From Branchinecta lynchi (lineage: Eukaryota; Arthropoda; Branchiopoda; Anostraca; Branchinectidae), in contig JAKZAP010000006.1 in NCBI GenBank assembly GCA_023053575.1, forward strand, positions 15,013,280 through 15,077,279: a stretch of DNA of 64,000 nucleotides. The letters run 5' to 3'. Shown here piece by piece: positions 12,501-20,770 of the stretch; position 1 is the stretch's first letter; every line of letters begins with the position of its first letter. The position numbers were made by a program, and so were the translations under genes. The notes beneath the pieces were generated by a model, which was given only the letters and a program-made list of their open reading frames with translations, made no database searches and was not told the DNA's origin.

Positions 12501-13999
12501 ACAGGTTAGTACAGAACGGATCAAGGGTATGGGACCCTATATTTAGGGTCGCGGGAGGACTTACGAGTTACGGCAGAAAAAATAGTCTGTCCAAGTCGAC
12601 TAGAGCTTACATAAATGGGGTAAGAAGACATGATGATTCCCTCTGTGTACATATTTGACATATTTCTCGCCGGATTAATAGATCGACCGTAATCGGCGGG
12701 AACCTTTTAACGAACTTCTTTGTATCGAGACGAGTGTTAAGAATTATACAGATGATATTTTTCGTCATTTGACTGTATCTTCACATGGATATAATGGAGT
12801 GATTGTTCAAACGCAAACTAGCTTACTGGTGGTACTTCCTTAAACGAAACCGAAATTGTAGAAAAACACAGAAAAATGGAATCCAACCAACTTATTTCGG
12901 GGGGGGGGGGTTGCCTGCTGGTCGGACAAAAAAGTACAAAATACACATGGATCAGAGGGAAAAGCCTAAAAAATCAGTAATTTTGTATGTTTCGGGGGGG
13001 GGGGGTTCAACCCCCTAACGCCCCCCTGGATACGGCCTTGCCAACCAGGGACACTCAGCTTCGTCCTAAAATTTGGAATCATGCTAATGCAGTCGAAAAT
13101 GTTTCACTGATGATTCGAGTTCATCATTAGTCGTTTTAGTCTTTTTAGTCGGACTCGGACGGATACTGTCACCATACATAGCAATGTCTTCCTGAGCTTA
13201 GTTTCAGAGGACAGATTTGTGCCCAAAAAAGAACCCGAAGTGCCGACGACAACACCCGAGGCCCGACAAAGCATAGAGAATTCGATTTATTCTTCTGTTT
13301 TGCCAAGAGTATATTTGCAGAATAATATTTGCGTGTAAAAAGAAACCCGATGTGCCGACGAATCGACCGACGCCCGACAAAAGTATACGAAATTTAGTTT
13401 TTCTGTGTTTTCTGTGTGATTACCTGGCAAGCCTTGGTCATGTAGTTAGGAAAGCAGTTGAATTTTCTCCCAAAGGATATTAGGATTTTGGTCTTCGTAA
13501 CTTCGCGGCTTCTCTTTTTCGACAACAGGGCCGTGACTAAGAGCGTGTTCCACCCTACTTACCGTAGTTACTACGCATGACGTCACGAATTCCGGATTTT
13601 TGCCGTCAAGGCTGGAACGATTTTTCTATTTTCCAGCAGGATTCCACGCCAGGGGTGAATCCGACCAATCACGTTACAGAGATGCGTAGTTACTACGCTC
13701 CCGAGCATGGTAAGCAAATAGTAACTATTAGTTACTATTCCGACAAGGTTGGAACGGTCAGCGTAGTAACTTTTCGTGAGGATGGAACGGAAATAGTAAC
13801 TAATAGTAACGATTGTTAGAAGGGTGGAACACACTCTAAATGTGTGGCTATCTTTTAGCATGGCATCGACTCCGACAAGCCCCTGAAGTATAGTCATCTG
13901 GATATTGCTGGCTCTGAGGGGGAATTCCCTGGCATTCCTAGTGGTTCTCCAATTATGGCACTTACTGAAGCTTTCATCCTCAACAATGATGCCAACTAG
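336..13999 (+). CDS. M17 leucyl aminopeptidase-like gene, 3' six exons (5' end outside window)
   Basis: Joined exons 336-526, 2679-2861, 3735-3836, 4816-4942, 7104-7216 and 13859-13999 encode the C-terminal 284 residues of a cytosol-aminopeptidase-family (M17) protein, which removes N-terminal amino acids with two metal ions. Exon 1 has GKGVTYDTGG and DIK, then HRD 11 residues later; exon 2 has NTDAEGR. Aligned with bovine lens LAP these supply Lys250, Asp255, Lys262, Asp273, Asp332, Glu334 and Arg336, so all metal ligands and catalytic residues are present. The sequence most resembles, from memory, the group of C. elegans W07G4.4 rather than classical LAP3. All junctions have AG acceptors and GT donors and the phases agree. 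It ends at TAG 13997-13999. No signal peptide can be judged because the N-terminus is missing. Introns are full of transposons but the reading frame is intact. Confidence 0.93.
569..1044. mobile_element. Short inverted-repeat element (476 bp) with palindromic AATGCTGAATT cluster
   Basis: The ends are inverted repeats: GAACGTGTCCGAAA at 569 and TTTCGGACACGTTC ending at 1044, with CCA on both outer sides (566-568 and 1045-1047), a possible 3-bp target duplication. Inside, 595-735 is a cluster of short palindromes built from the word AATGCTGAATTAATTCAGCA and its variants. No protein is encoded. It sits in the intron between exons a and b. It is probably a non-autonomous DNA transposon; the superfamily is not recognised. 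Confidence 0.7.
1403..1570 (+). repeat. 5' fragment of the GGGATCCC / 137-bp family
   Basis: It begins TTGGGTTCCCAAAAC and runs through the stretch of tandem CTGTC words to GAAACTTGGTGTGAGGAT, matching the start of the family found at 41120, 45320, 50935 and 53190. It lacks the 137-bp units. Confidence 0.7.
2041..2240 (+). repeat. Interspersed repeat shared with 62433-62600
   Basis: The words TGACTGATTGA(A/G)TTTCAGT, GCTGCTATTCGA and TTTCAAGTCTTG/TTTCCAAGTCTTG recur in the same order at 62480-62580. No coding sequence or terminal repeat was found. Confidence 0.55.
2364..2531. mobile_element. Hairpin MITE, about 168 bp
   Basis: Almost the whole element is an inverted repeat. The left arm carries AAAGATTAAAGTTAACTGCA and GTATTTGCTACTCGGATT, and the right arm the complements, ending GGAAAAACTTTTTAAAGTG. 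A relative lies at 7660-7817. No protein. Confidence 0.75.
2679..2861 (+). CDS. Aminopeptidase exon b (NTDAEGR active-site exon)
   Basis: This is 61 codons in phase 0, from VLAELKPKGLRAIGGMAM to MAMGDVLCR, with acceptor TTTCCAG and donor AGG|GTAAGT. It holds the M17 signature NTDAEGR, which provides an Asp and a Glu metal ligand and the catalytic Arg. Confidence 0.94.
2862..3364 (+). other. Intron, no repeat or gene recognised
   Basis: Pyrimidine-rich in 3255-3350. Nothing else supportable. Confidence 0.5.
3365..3541 (-). mobile_element. Hammerhead-family foldback element, copy B (truncated), with 12-bp target duplication
   Basis: The element 3377-3529 is flanked by AAACATTACATT (3365-3376 and 3530-3541). 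The arms carry GATACGTCAGCTGAATTTTA and its complement. On the - strand a partial ribozyme half is visible: ACCCTTGCCAAGAAGGACC followed by GAAATATAGCTC. The CTGANGA half has been lost. It shares the end TTCGCAGTCAGCTTGGGCT with copy C. Confidence 0.78.
3735..3836 (+). CDS. Aminopeptidase exon c
   Basis: 34 codons in phase 0, MKEIALETNAPNPYMM through AVGEPYT, with acceptor GTTTTCAG and donor ACC|GTAAGT. It encodes the LTGHARIAVG stretch, which matches the M17 segment containing the ATLTG(A/H) motif after the active site. Confidence 0.92.
4110..4169 (+). repeat. Two tandem copies of a 30-bp unit
   Basis: GTGATTAA(T/C)TGTGTAGTAACATAATCGC is present twice in a row, with few differences. Intronic. 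Confidence 0.75.
4645..4760 (-). mobile_element. Probable LINE 3' end fragment
   Basis: On the - strand the sequence ends AATAAACCCATTGAACTGAA and CTGAATAAAT, the kind of short repeated tail left by 5'-truncated CR1/L2-like LINEs. No coding part remains, so this rests on the tail alone. Confidence 0.4.
4816..4942 (+). CDS. Aminopeptidase exon d
   Basis: 42 codons plus one base, AIMDNGPAQQAGYAKRIQ through DYEFVK, with acceptor TTTACAG and donor AAAG|GTTAGT. It ends in phase 1 and is completed by exon e. Confidence 0.92.
5225..5400 (+). repeat. Fragment of an interspersed family also near 16690-16800
   Basis: It shares TATTTTGACCCATC, TTTTGTATTTTTTC and AGGCTCTAGTAATAA with the complement of 16720-16790. 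It probably belongs to the same larger family as 43690-43955 and 59725-59985. Confidence 0.45.
6381..6600 (+). repeat. 5' fragment of the ATGGCACTTG family
   Basis: It starts TTTTTATGGCACTTG, followed by the CATACCGATCACTTTT, GTCGGTCGATC and GATGAAACTTGGCAGGCAT words seen at 8999-9170 and 60815-60960. Confidence 0.7.
6602..7084 (+). mobile_element. 483-bp interspersed element abutting the exon e acceptor
   Basis: A second copy is on the opposite strand at 29996-30660, similar over its length apart from about 190 extra bases. The ends are TTAAAG(T/C)nCAAT in inverted orientation. No protein is encoded. Its right end lies 19 nt before exon e. Confidence 0.75.
7104..7216 (+). CDS. Aminopeptidase exon e
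   Basis: Two bases of a split Gly codon, then 37 codons KSEYEDVLQCNNLPSTRTPR to VSGLEK. The acceptor tract is TTCCTTGCTTCCTTTTCAG and the donor GTAAGC. The polypyrimidine tract begins only a few bases after the end of an interspersed repeat (6602-7084). Confidence 0.92.
7660..7817. mobile_element. Hairpin MITE with CACTGTAAAAA ends
   Basis: Termini CACTGTAAAAA and TTTTTACAGTG. The internal arms GCAGTATTTGCTACTGGGAT and the complement enclose tandem GGATTAATCTTATC words. It is related to 2364-2531. Confidence 0.8.
7825..8090 (-). mobile_element. Hammerhead-family foldback element, copy C, with 10-bp target duplication
   Basis: The element 7835-8080 is bounded by GAATTATATT at 7825-7834 and 8081-8090. 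On the - strand, GAGT is followed by CTGGAGA, a 21-nt helix II hairpin (GGACCC...GGGCC), GAAAAATT and then ACTC. This is the hammerhead layout of copy A with helix I changed from GCUG/CAGC to ACUC/GAGU and one core base changed (A6 to G). The outer arms share GATACGTCAGCTGAATTTTA with copy B. Confidence 0.75.
8096..8535. mobile_element. Diverged relative of the hammerhead foldback family
   Basis: The - strand at 8126-8170 has CAGCCTGAAGAG and ACCCTTGCAAAAGAGG. The + strand at 8464-8500 has GGACTTTTGCCCAAGAAGGG, then TCGAAAAATAGCTGG. The internal words GAAACAAACCT match copy A. The boundaries are uncertain and no target duplication was found. Confidence 0.45.
8560..8715 (+). repeat. Repeat shared with 10455-10660
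   Basis: CCTTGATTTTGATTTT, TAATAGTTT and AAATGTTAAATTAAGAATAG recur in the same order at 10470-10640. In both places the CCTTGATTTTGATTTT block itself occurs more than once. Confidence 0.6.
8718..8998 (-). mobile_element. MITE with GAGCGTGTTCCACCCT inverted ends (281 bp)
   Basis: The terminal repeats GAGCGTGTTCCACCCT and AGGGTGGAACACGCTC are perfect over 16 bp. TTT on both sides may be a 3-bp target duplication. Internal direct and inverted TAGTTACTA words. The same element lies in reverse orientation at 13541-13836. Confidence 0.85.
8999..10457 (+). mobile_element. 1.46-kb G-rich element of the ATGGCACTTG family
   Basis: It begins with a hairpin (TTTATGGCACTTG ... CAAGTGCCATATACCGATC) and ends CAAGTGCCATATGAGC with a small GAGCTTCCAGCTC hairpin at 10437-10449. 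Between these are units about 440 bp apart sharing GTGATCGGATCTTAACGAA and GATGAAACTTGGTGGGAAGA, each with a long G run (23 G at 9283-9305). A second copy is 60815-62438. No protein was recognised. The shared ends suggest a single mobile unit of unknown class. Confidence 0.7.
11618..11928. mobile_element. hAT-like MITE, CAGTGTTGCCACA ends, 8-bp duplication
   Basis: The left end CAGTGTTGCCACA matches the right end TGTGGCAACCCTG. The flanks GCTAGGAT and GCCAGGAG (6 of 8 equal) look like an 8-bp target duplication, as hAT elements make. The interior is shared with 25323-25605 and 31808-32352, including CCAAAAGTCACTCT(C/A)TAAA. Confidence 0.75.
12030..12122 (+). mobile_element. LINE 3' tail
   Basis: GGGTCATAAATAAATTACTTACTTACTTACTTAC is the same tail type (AAATAAATT followed by ACTT repeats) that ends the LINE at 21335-23395. 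Nothing of the coding region remains. Confidence 0.6.
13223..13393 (+). repeat. Two copies of a roughly 50-bp direct repeat
   Basis: AAGAACCCGAAGTGCCGACG and GCCCGACAAAGCATA occur at about 13229 and again, slightly changed, at about 13342. Confidence 0.6.
13541..13836 (+). mobile_element. MITE with GAGCGTGTTCCACCCT ends, inserted 22 nt before the last exon
   Basis: This is an inverted copy of 8718-8998, 296 bp, flanked by TAA on both sides (13538-13540 and 13837-13839), a 3-bp target duplication of the TWA kind used by PIF/Harbinger elements. One terminal base has diverged (ACACACTC). Confidence 0.87.
13859..13999 (+). CDS. Aminopeptidase exon f (terminal) with stop
   Basis: 46 codons plus TAG, HGIDSDKPLKYSHLDIAGSE to AFILNNDAN. 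The acceptor is CTTTTAG. The SHLDIAG motif is the usual C-terminal M17 segment. A short inverted-repeat transposon ends 22 nt upstream at 13836, so any branch point further out must be supplied by that element. Confidence 0.93.
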   Translation, partial: HGIDSDKPLKYSHLDIAGSEGEFPGIPSGSPIMALTEAFILNNDAN

Positions 14000-14053
14000 T
14001 TTGTATTTCTGTTTATTTTCTTGTTGCACAGGCCGTGGATTTGTCGATTTTCG

Positions 14054-14059
14054 AATAAA
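14054..14059 (+). terminator. Poly(A) signal of the aminopeptidase gene
   Basis: AATAAA 55 bases after the TAG stop, the first such hexamer downstream, at a usual distance for a short 3' UTR. Cleavage would be expected around 14070-14085. Confidence 0.65.
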
Positions 14060-14804
14060 AACTCATATAATCACCGAGAACCTGTCTAGATCACCTTTCG
14101 GGTTAGAGGATCTGATAACAAGGACTCTTGATGCTCCAACCATCTGTAGACTTGGGGGTTCCTACTGTAGTATCGTTTTTCTTTGAAAAACAGCACAAAT
14201 GTCAACGAGCTTTCTGTTGAAGTCTGATAGAAATTCGAAAGAAATTCCTTTAGTGAGATGGCAACTAGAGTACGCAGGAACTAGAATTTACGACCATAAA
14301 TGCCCGTGAGATACCTCCGCGTCTTTATAAAATTAAATTCTGGGTTGGGTTAGCGTTATTAAAGCACGTTTTATTATTCGACTAATTCAGTTTGTGTAGT
14401 TTCGGTAGCCGAACTATGAGAGTTCAGATTCAAACTGTGTGGTAATAGTGGTTTCGAAGATTTGGGAAATGATTTCTCTGATTTCTTGCCTGGCAAAATT
14501 AAAGAGGTAGAAGTATGTAACTTTCAAGATTAAAGTTTGGTAGCTTTGACATCTAAGAAAACGAGGAATAACATTTCCGCTGCAATTTGAGGGGGGGGTC
14601 ACAGTTGAGTCGGGGAGGTTTGGGAAATCAGATTTGGTCTAAAGCGCAGAGCTCCATCATAAGGTTTGAGCTGGCACCTAGATATTGGGTTCGGATCAGC
14701 AAATAATCCCAAAACCAGACATGCAACGGAGTGATGCTTTGTTTCAGAAGTAAGTCATAGTACAAAACGAGGCAGTTCAAAATCGAAATAGGTAATATAA
14801 AGGG

Positions 14805-15106
14805 ACTTCACTTGAGGAGTCCCTGCGGTTTTGTTTGTCCTGGGGACTCGCTCCCTATATTCTCGTGAGTCCCTACGGACGGGGAATGCTACGATTATCA
14901 TCACCATCATCAAAAAGGACTCCCTTTCAGATTCGGTGGGTAGTCAATTTTTGCTGGTGTTTGTTCGAATAAAATCCATTTTAAAAGCATTCCCCGTGTT
15001 CTCGTTGTTTTCTTAGGCGGATTCCGAGTGGAGTGACTCCCTCTATTCTCGCCGTTCCCTTCGGTTCCCCGAGGAGTCCTCGGGAACGGCGAGAATACGT
15101 CTTAGG
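14805..15106. mobile_element. Foldback element with a 16-bp perfect hairpin
   Basis: TATTCTCGCCGTTCCC (15044-15059) pairs with its exact complement (15082-15097) around a loop with its own GAGGAGTCCTC palindrome. GGGGAATGCT near 14883 pairs with AGCATTCCCC near 14987. The words CTCCCT(A)TATTCTCG(T/C) recur at 14847 and 15039. No coding sequence. Confidence 0.6.
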
Positions 15107-15219
15107 TTTCAAGTCAGCAGCCTGTCCTCAAAGTTTGTAGGGTAGTCGAGACAAAATATACCAGTTTTGGGTTTGGTTTATTCCGTACTACCTGGACGTA
15201 CTAACCCAAATCCAGTCTT

Positions 15220-15440
15220 AAACTTCTGCTTGATACAACTCAACCCTCTGTGTGGATCACAAAATAAGGCTGACAGTCTAGTTACACATCACTTGTTAAT
15301 TTAAATAGGCCTGAAAACCGGAGACAAATGCGTTACTTTGTTTATCCGCCATCCACAGATAAGCGATTTCATCAAATGAATTACTCTTTCGGATTTGTGG
15401 TATCTCTATGCGCGGGTCCCTCTATACTTGGAATGTTTAC
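15220..15440 (+). repeat. Interspersed repeat (relatives at 36720, 45010, 60040)
   Basis: AATGCGTTACTT, GACAGTCTAGTTAC and TTTGTGGTA(T/C)CT recur in order at 36740-36920, and inverted at 45010-45130 and 60045-60180. Confidence 0.6.
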
Positions 15441-15474
15441 CAACTACAAAAGCAAGCCATTGCCGAAAAATAAA

Positions 15475-15605
15475 CTAAAGTGGGTCCTCCACTGGCAATC
15501 TTAAGATGTCGGAAGCGATCGTAACCTGTCGTAAGTGGCCATTTTGGCAGTTTTCGGCCAATTACAGCATGCCGGGACCGGGCGAGCACGGTTACGACGG
15601 GCTTA
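15475..15605. repeat. Diverged copy of the AAGTGGGTCCTCC element
   Basis: It starts AAAGTGGGTCCTCCACTGG as at 55230-55343 and shares GAGCA(C/G)GGTTACGA. The right terminal repeat is missing. Confidence 0.55.
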
Positions 15606-15759
15606 TAATATAACTCATTTATTTCCTTAATAGCATTTAGAACTACTAGCTGCGGATCGTCAACAAAACAAATTACGAATCACGGTTGATTGATATTCTG
15701 ACAGTTAAAATTACGAATGAAATAAAGCACAAACGAAGATAAATACCTTTCAGTTGAGT

Positions 15760-16600
15760 TTATGGGTGGATGAAGAAGCCGTGGCTTGTCAATGTTAGTA
15801 GTCTTCCCCTTGTGTTCGGTCTGGTCTGGTCTGGAGTCTCAAAGTCTGGGAAAATAATCCGATGGTGGTCAGAAGTTAAGCATTTTTTTTTTCTTCTAAA
15901 GTTCATCGTCAGTTGATGTCTCCTATCTGCAAGGGTCGGCAACTGAAGCTTGACCAGAGCATCCTCATAGGAAACATAATCCGGATCAAGCATCACTTTG
16001 CACGACCTCTTTTGGATAGAATCGAGTCTTTCTGTCTGTTCTACTGTCAGTCCGGGATGCAATACAGGACACGCATATTCCAGGGACAAATGTATGTACA
16101 GTAGATTGTTTTTAAAACTCGAGGAGGCATAGCAAATCGCGAAGGACGGCAAAAGCATTTAACGGTGGCGCAGATCTTGCAATGATGGAATCAGCATGGT
16201 GTTCTCCACTTCAAGTCATTATCTATTTCACCCCAAGAAGTTTAACAGAGAATTTTATTCCAGACCAATTTCTTCGACAGCCGGCAATTCCCGTTTTAAG
16301 AAAGAGACCCTCATTACCACGCTTTTCGGTATTCTAACGGACAGCTTAACTTCATCCAAATCCTTTTTCAAAAGTTCGAAAAAAGAAGATAGGGAAACCT
16401 CAGTTGGGGTCGTAGGAAAGGTCCAGAGGCATAATGTCGATAGGTCGTCAGCAAACTTAAAACGATTGAAAACATGGGTCAAAACGCGGTTAAAAACGAT
16501 AGAAAAGATCAAAGGCCCCAACTTTGTGCCTTACGGGGTTCCACAAAATATATCTAAAAAGCTGGAAATATTGTCTGTACTTAACATAACAGACACAGAC
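15760..16600 (-). pseudogene. Decayed LINE reverse transcriptase fragment
   Basis: The - strand carries the RT segments around GTKLGPLIFS and FADDLSTL (catalytic motif C, near 16455), followed after frame shifts by the C-terminal region SLEYACPVLHPGL and QTERLDSIQKR. In the motif before it, the expected Gln of GxPQG is a TAA stop (FCGTP*GTKLGP), and the frame is broken between 16255 and 16158. It is therefore dead. It resembles the CR1/L2-like non-LTR type that is open at 21616. Confidence 0.85.
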
Positions 16601-16689
16601 ACTACTTAACATTCGACTTTTCCAAACTTAGCGTCTTCAACCCTGGACAAGCAGGTTTTTTTCAAATCAAATTCTCCGTGTTTGGGTGA

Positions 16690-16880
16690 GTTTTGGGTTG
16701 TCGTGCAAGCAGCGCACATTCTGAACATTATTACTAGAGCCTCGGCGGAAAAAATACAAAATTCCTTTGATGGGTCAAAATATTTTAGTATAGCCTATAC
16801 CTACAAATATCTGATGTAAAATAACAATATATTGTAAAAATAATAACATAATAATATATTGGCTAAAATAATCGTCTAAA
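16690..16880. repeat. Fragment related to 5225-5400, AT-rich
   Basis: TTATTACTAGAGCCTC and GATGGGTCAAAATATTTTAG are the complement of words at 5270-5335. AT-rich trinucleotide runs follow. Confidence 0.45.
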
Positions 16881-17148
16881 GTAATTTTCGCCGTAACCTA
16901 CACACTCTGTCAAGGAATTCTTGGAAGCGTTAATGGATGGAATCACTCAATGCTACTTCAGATAGATTCAGAGTACAGTAGAGGTATGCTTTTGTGAACG
17001 TCTGCTAACAGTGAACGATCGCCGAAGAAAAAGCTAAAACCTAAACAAGGCATTTTTTTCCTAAAAACACTAGTAATAATCACTCACGCTTTTGTCGCTT
17101 TTTGAATATTTTGATAATTCATCTATGAAAGTGACTCAGCTGACACCT

Positions 17149-17419
17149 GAGCCTCGTTTTTGTTGCATGCTGCAGGTCGACTTCTCGGCCGATTCCGGAC
17201 TGATTCTTTCTACATCCGTTTTTGCACTGCGGCGCTTCCGAGGAAGACGGCAGCGCTTCTCGAGAATCACGGACTTGCTCCCCGACCAAGTCCGTGCTTC
17301 CCTGCAAGATGTTGCAGCGCTGCCGCTTCAACCAAGAAGAAAGTGAATGCATATTATGCAAAAGCAAAGAAGTACTGCAGCAGCGATGCGGCAGCGCTAT
17401 TGCAACAAAAACGAGGCTC
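17149..17419. mobile_element. MITE with GAGCCTCGTTTTTGTTGCA ends (271 bp)
   Basis: The two ends are perfect 19-bp inverted repeats. The interior is GC-richer than its surroundings, with repeated GCAGCGCT words. This explains several overlapping open frames here, none of which resembles a protein. Confidence 0.75.
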
Positions 17420-18619
17420 TGGTTTGCTTTTTATAATTTGAAAAGTTTGCCGAGAGGAACGCACCTTCAGTGGAGAAGATGGCGGTCCGAACCGTCAGAT
17501 GCCTTCAAAAGAGGAAGGACCTTTTTAATAAATTAAAAATCAAAGAAAGTTAATTGAATTTCTGCTTCAAGTTTGTGCCAGGATAACCCTGAAATAGTTG
17601 GTTGTTTGCTGACATTTTTCTTTTCCATTTTACTTTTTTATATGCAAGTAAGAAAGCCAGGGTAGTGGAACAGTTAAAAAAGTGTTCACATAAGCATACC
17701 TCTACTGTACTCAAGTGATATTTGATCTGATATTTGAAACTCTCGGATATTAAGTTGCTAATTATTCACCGGTGCTTTATTATGGGTAGGAAAGAAAATT
17801 AGGAATTTCGGTGAGTGATGAATTTATTGTTACAAGCAGCAACTTGAAGGATGTGAAAGTGTGTGTAGTTTCTTCAGTGTTTGTGATACTTACGTTGAAA
17901 GAAAACTTGCAGGGATGCCGACATATAACAGTAAAAATAAAACTGATGTCGAAATACGGTTTGCCCTTGCAATATTTGCACGGATTGAGCAATGACACAA
18001 GAAATAGAGGTGCCTCCGTTTCTAGCAGTAGTCTCTTGTATCCCTTTTTGAACACCAAATCACAAAGAAAATCGAAGTGAGACCACCGTTTGAGCAAAGG
18101 ATTTGGTGATCGTCAAAGAGATGCGTGTGAAGAAAGCTCATCTTATTATAATTAAGCAAAAAGATACAGACCCAGACAAACATACACACTTATTCACTCC
18201 ATTATTAGTTGAGATCAATTCGATTAGCGAAGAAGTCTTGCACTAACGTATTTCCATCGATAAATCCTTGTTCCGTGAGAGAGTCTTCCTCGTTCCTTGC
18301 CTGAAGCTCACGGCCAATCACGACGTTCACATCTTTGGCTTTCCCCAGAGAAATCGGGATAATGAAGAGAAGGGCGACGAAAACGTTGCCTCGAGGAGTG
18401 AAGGGGTCAAACCCCGAAAAGAGAACCCCGCCGATTGACCTTCGGAGGCGGGGCGCAGCATGGTTTGTCTCGTTCGCGTACGACTTGGAGGATTGGCTGA
18501 AAAGAATACCAAGTTGAGCTTTGTGATGATGTTTGCTATTAGGCTAGTATGGATTGATAGGTTGCACACTCGTTTTACACCAGATTTCTGGTCGGTGCCT
18601 GGACTATGCTGAGCCCGTT

Positions 18620-19140
18620 ACGAAAGAAATAGAAAACCGTGATTTTCGGGGTTTTTTCTTGATCAGCTAATTATCTCTCTAGGATGATGTGCGAGGGATA
18701 AATATAAATTCGGATATTTCGGTTGCACTTCCGGCATACCGTCCTCAGCGAAAAACAAAACAAAACTGAATCATAAAATCCACCACAATCACAACAGGAG
18801 AACGATGCGGAACCAACAGACAATAAGACGAGATGTAACTAAAAAACCAGAAGAAAACGGTGCGGATGCAGATAAAAATAAAATAACGAAAGATAAAATG
18901 TGCGTGTTAAAAGTGGATATGTACAAATCTGTGATTATTTACAATTCTGAGCTCTGTGTATATTTACAATTTACCATCCGTCTGGGAAAGCGGAGAAGCT
19001 TTCACCCAGAAAACGGCCTACTCGAAAAATCCATTATACGTTTGACCACTTTGGATAAAACTTCCACAAAACTCATCGCACATCATCCTAGAGAGATAAT
19101 TGAAAAAACCCCGAAAATCACGGTTTTCTATTTCTTTCGT
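18620..19140. repeat. Foldback, 65-75 bp arms separated by 380 bp
   Basis: 18620-18694 (CGAAAGAAATAGAAAACCGT ... GATGATGTGCGA) is the near-perfect complement of 19076-19140. A 170-codon open frame (18805-19317) runs through the interior and the right arm. It has no recognised domain and probably is not a gene. Confidence 0.75.
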
Positions 19141-19309
19141 AATGAATGGTCAGCTTGGCTTCAAACCTTATATGCTGAGCCCGTTTCCGGGAATGTGCAA
19201 CCGTTGAGGCGGTATCAAGTGAAGTTCGGTGAGTTGCCCCGAGTCAGAAAAGACTTGCATTCCATGTTTTTAAAGTCCGTTTATACAAACATGGACTTCT
19301 TAATTCCAA

Positions 19310-19400
19310 TTAATTAAATTTTATTTTATTTATAACCCGTCTAGATAAAGACAGAAACAACAGAACAACAACAACCAAAATAGTTATAATTCAGTAAACC
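19310..19400 (-). mobile_element. LINE 3' tail
   Basis: On the - strand GGGTTATAAATAAAATAAAA followed by TTTAATTAATT resembles the GGGTTACAAATAAATT tail at 25850. Any coding part beyond is not recognisable. Confidence 0.4.
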
Positions 19401-19823
19401 GGAACGTCATGGAGCTCCATGGGTGGTTACAATTTTCCTTCATCCTGTTGATGGATCTGAGGACAGCCGCAGACAGATAAGCTATATGGTACTTATTAAT
19501 GAGATGGCTGTTCCTTGTCCAGGGAGGGGGGGAGGAGGCGTAGCAAATATTTAGAAAACCAAAAGAAAATGGAACGAATTTGACGAAGATTTTCGTTATG
19601 AAGATGGTCAAGAAAGGGGGAAGATGCAGAACGTGTGGAAGAGCAGTGGCATCGTAGGAGTAGGCAAGAATCTTTCGGTTAAATCGCAACTTTCCGGAAA
19701 CGTTACTGGCATAAGCTCCATTTATGTGCTTTAGCAGATGGGCTATCAGTAATTTTCTAGTGGTTTAAATTGAATCTCCGATTGGCAGTCATGGTACGTC
19801 AGGCTGGATTTGCTCACTCGAAT

Positions 19824-19853
19824 GGTTATTAAACATCAAGATGTTTAATAACC
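19824..19853. repeat. Perfect 14-bp stem hairpin
   Basis: GGTTATTAAACATC, loop AA, then the exact complement. No associated T run or gene. Confidence 0.8.
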
Positions 19854-20139
19854 GAAGAATTCCGTAACATACCTCCATCTCGGTTCATATCAGAATAACA
19901 ACCTCGACGGCCGTTTAAAATTATCAACCTCGCCTTCGGCTCGAATAGGTTATTTTCAATAGCCGTCTCAGTGTTATTTTCCGGTATCAAGCTCGATGTC
20001 TGAAGTTAACCTGATGAACCTCGATGTGGGGAGTTAACTTTTAACTACTGTTTCTCGAAAAGGTGTGGAGTGCATATCTTCCTATCTGTCCCACTTGAAG
20101 TTATATTATGACAATTGCTTTTGTGATGATACGACATCG

Positions 20140-20770
20140 TATCATCCTTCAGAGAGGCTGATAGGAAGCCGGATCAGCCTCCGCAGGGTTCAGCGATCAC
20201 TTTTCCTCAAGGACTGGAAAGTAGAAGCTGACCTCCAAACAATAAATTAAAAAACTTTCCTTTTAGTAAAAAACAAAACAAGAGAAACACTTAAAACGTT
20301 GTAGAAAAAAATAAAAATAAATTGTTAAAAATTAAATAAATGTTGAAAAATCATAGAACATCTCACTCTCTTAGACAACCAGCCTATGCCCTAGGTCATA
20401 CCTTGTCACAATCAGATTTCCACTGAAAATACAACTTGTCAACTGAACAAAATCCTACTGTCCCTTACTTTCCAAAGCTAGTTATTCAGTGTTGGTCACT
20501 GTCTTTTTTCTCGATTTTTCTTGATTTTCTCTAGACCTTCGATATTGTTAAGCGTTGCCATTCTCTTTGACGGAACCTGTGACTTATGGCAGCAAAAAAA
20601 CATTGATATTCTGGCTCCTATGAACCTGGGTTCTTTTACAACTTATTAACGAGAAATCTCGCTTTATTGACTTCATAATTATATGCCTCATCTCTTTTGC
20701 TACAATTTTGTTTTATTTACTTCGTACAAATCGACGAATTTTGCTACCGACGGCAACACCGGTTTCGACA
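20140..20770 (+). repeat. About 620-bp repeat, first of two near-tandem copies
   Basis: It starts AGAGAGGCTGATA and ends CGGCAACACCGGTTTCGA. The next copy starts at 20895. Internal words include AAGCTGACCTCCAAA, GTTGGTCACTGTCTTTTT and GAGAAATCTCGC. The right half is related to the hAT-like element at 24437. Confidence 0.7.

Noticed and set aside
13583..14029. 148-codon - strand frame over the last aminopeptidase exon
   Set aside because: It runs through the MITE and the real exon on the other strand; a shadow frame.
17092..17536. Four overlapping GC-rich open frames
   Set aside because: Explained by the MITE at 17149-17419; no conserved protein in any frame.
18805..19317. 170-codon open frame
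   Set aside because: No domain; it overlaps an inverted-repeat arm.
19384..19689. - strand frame beside a LINE tail, possible RT end
   Set aside because: Residues do not match any LINE C-terminus I recognise.
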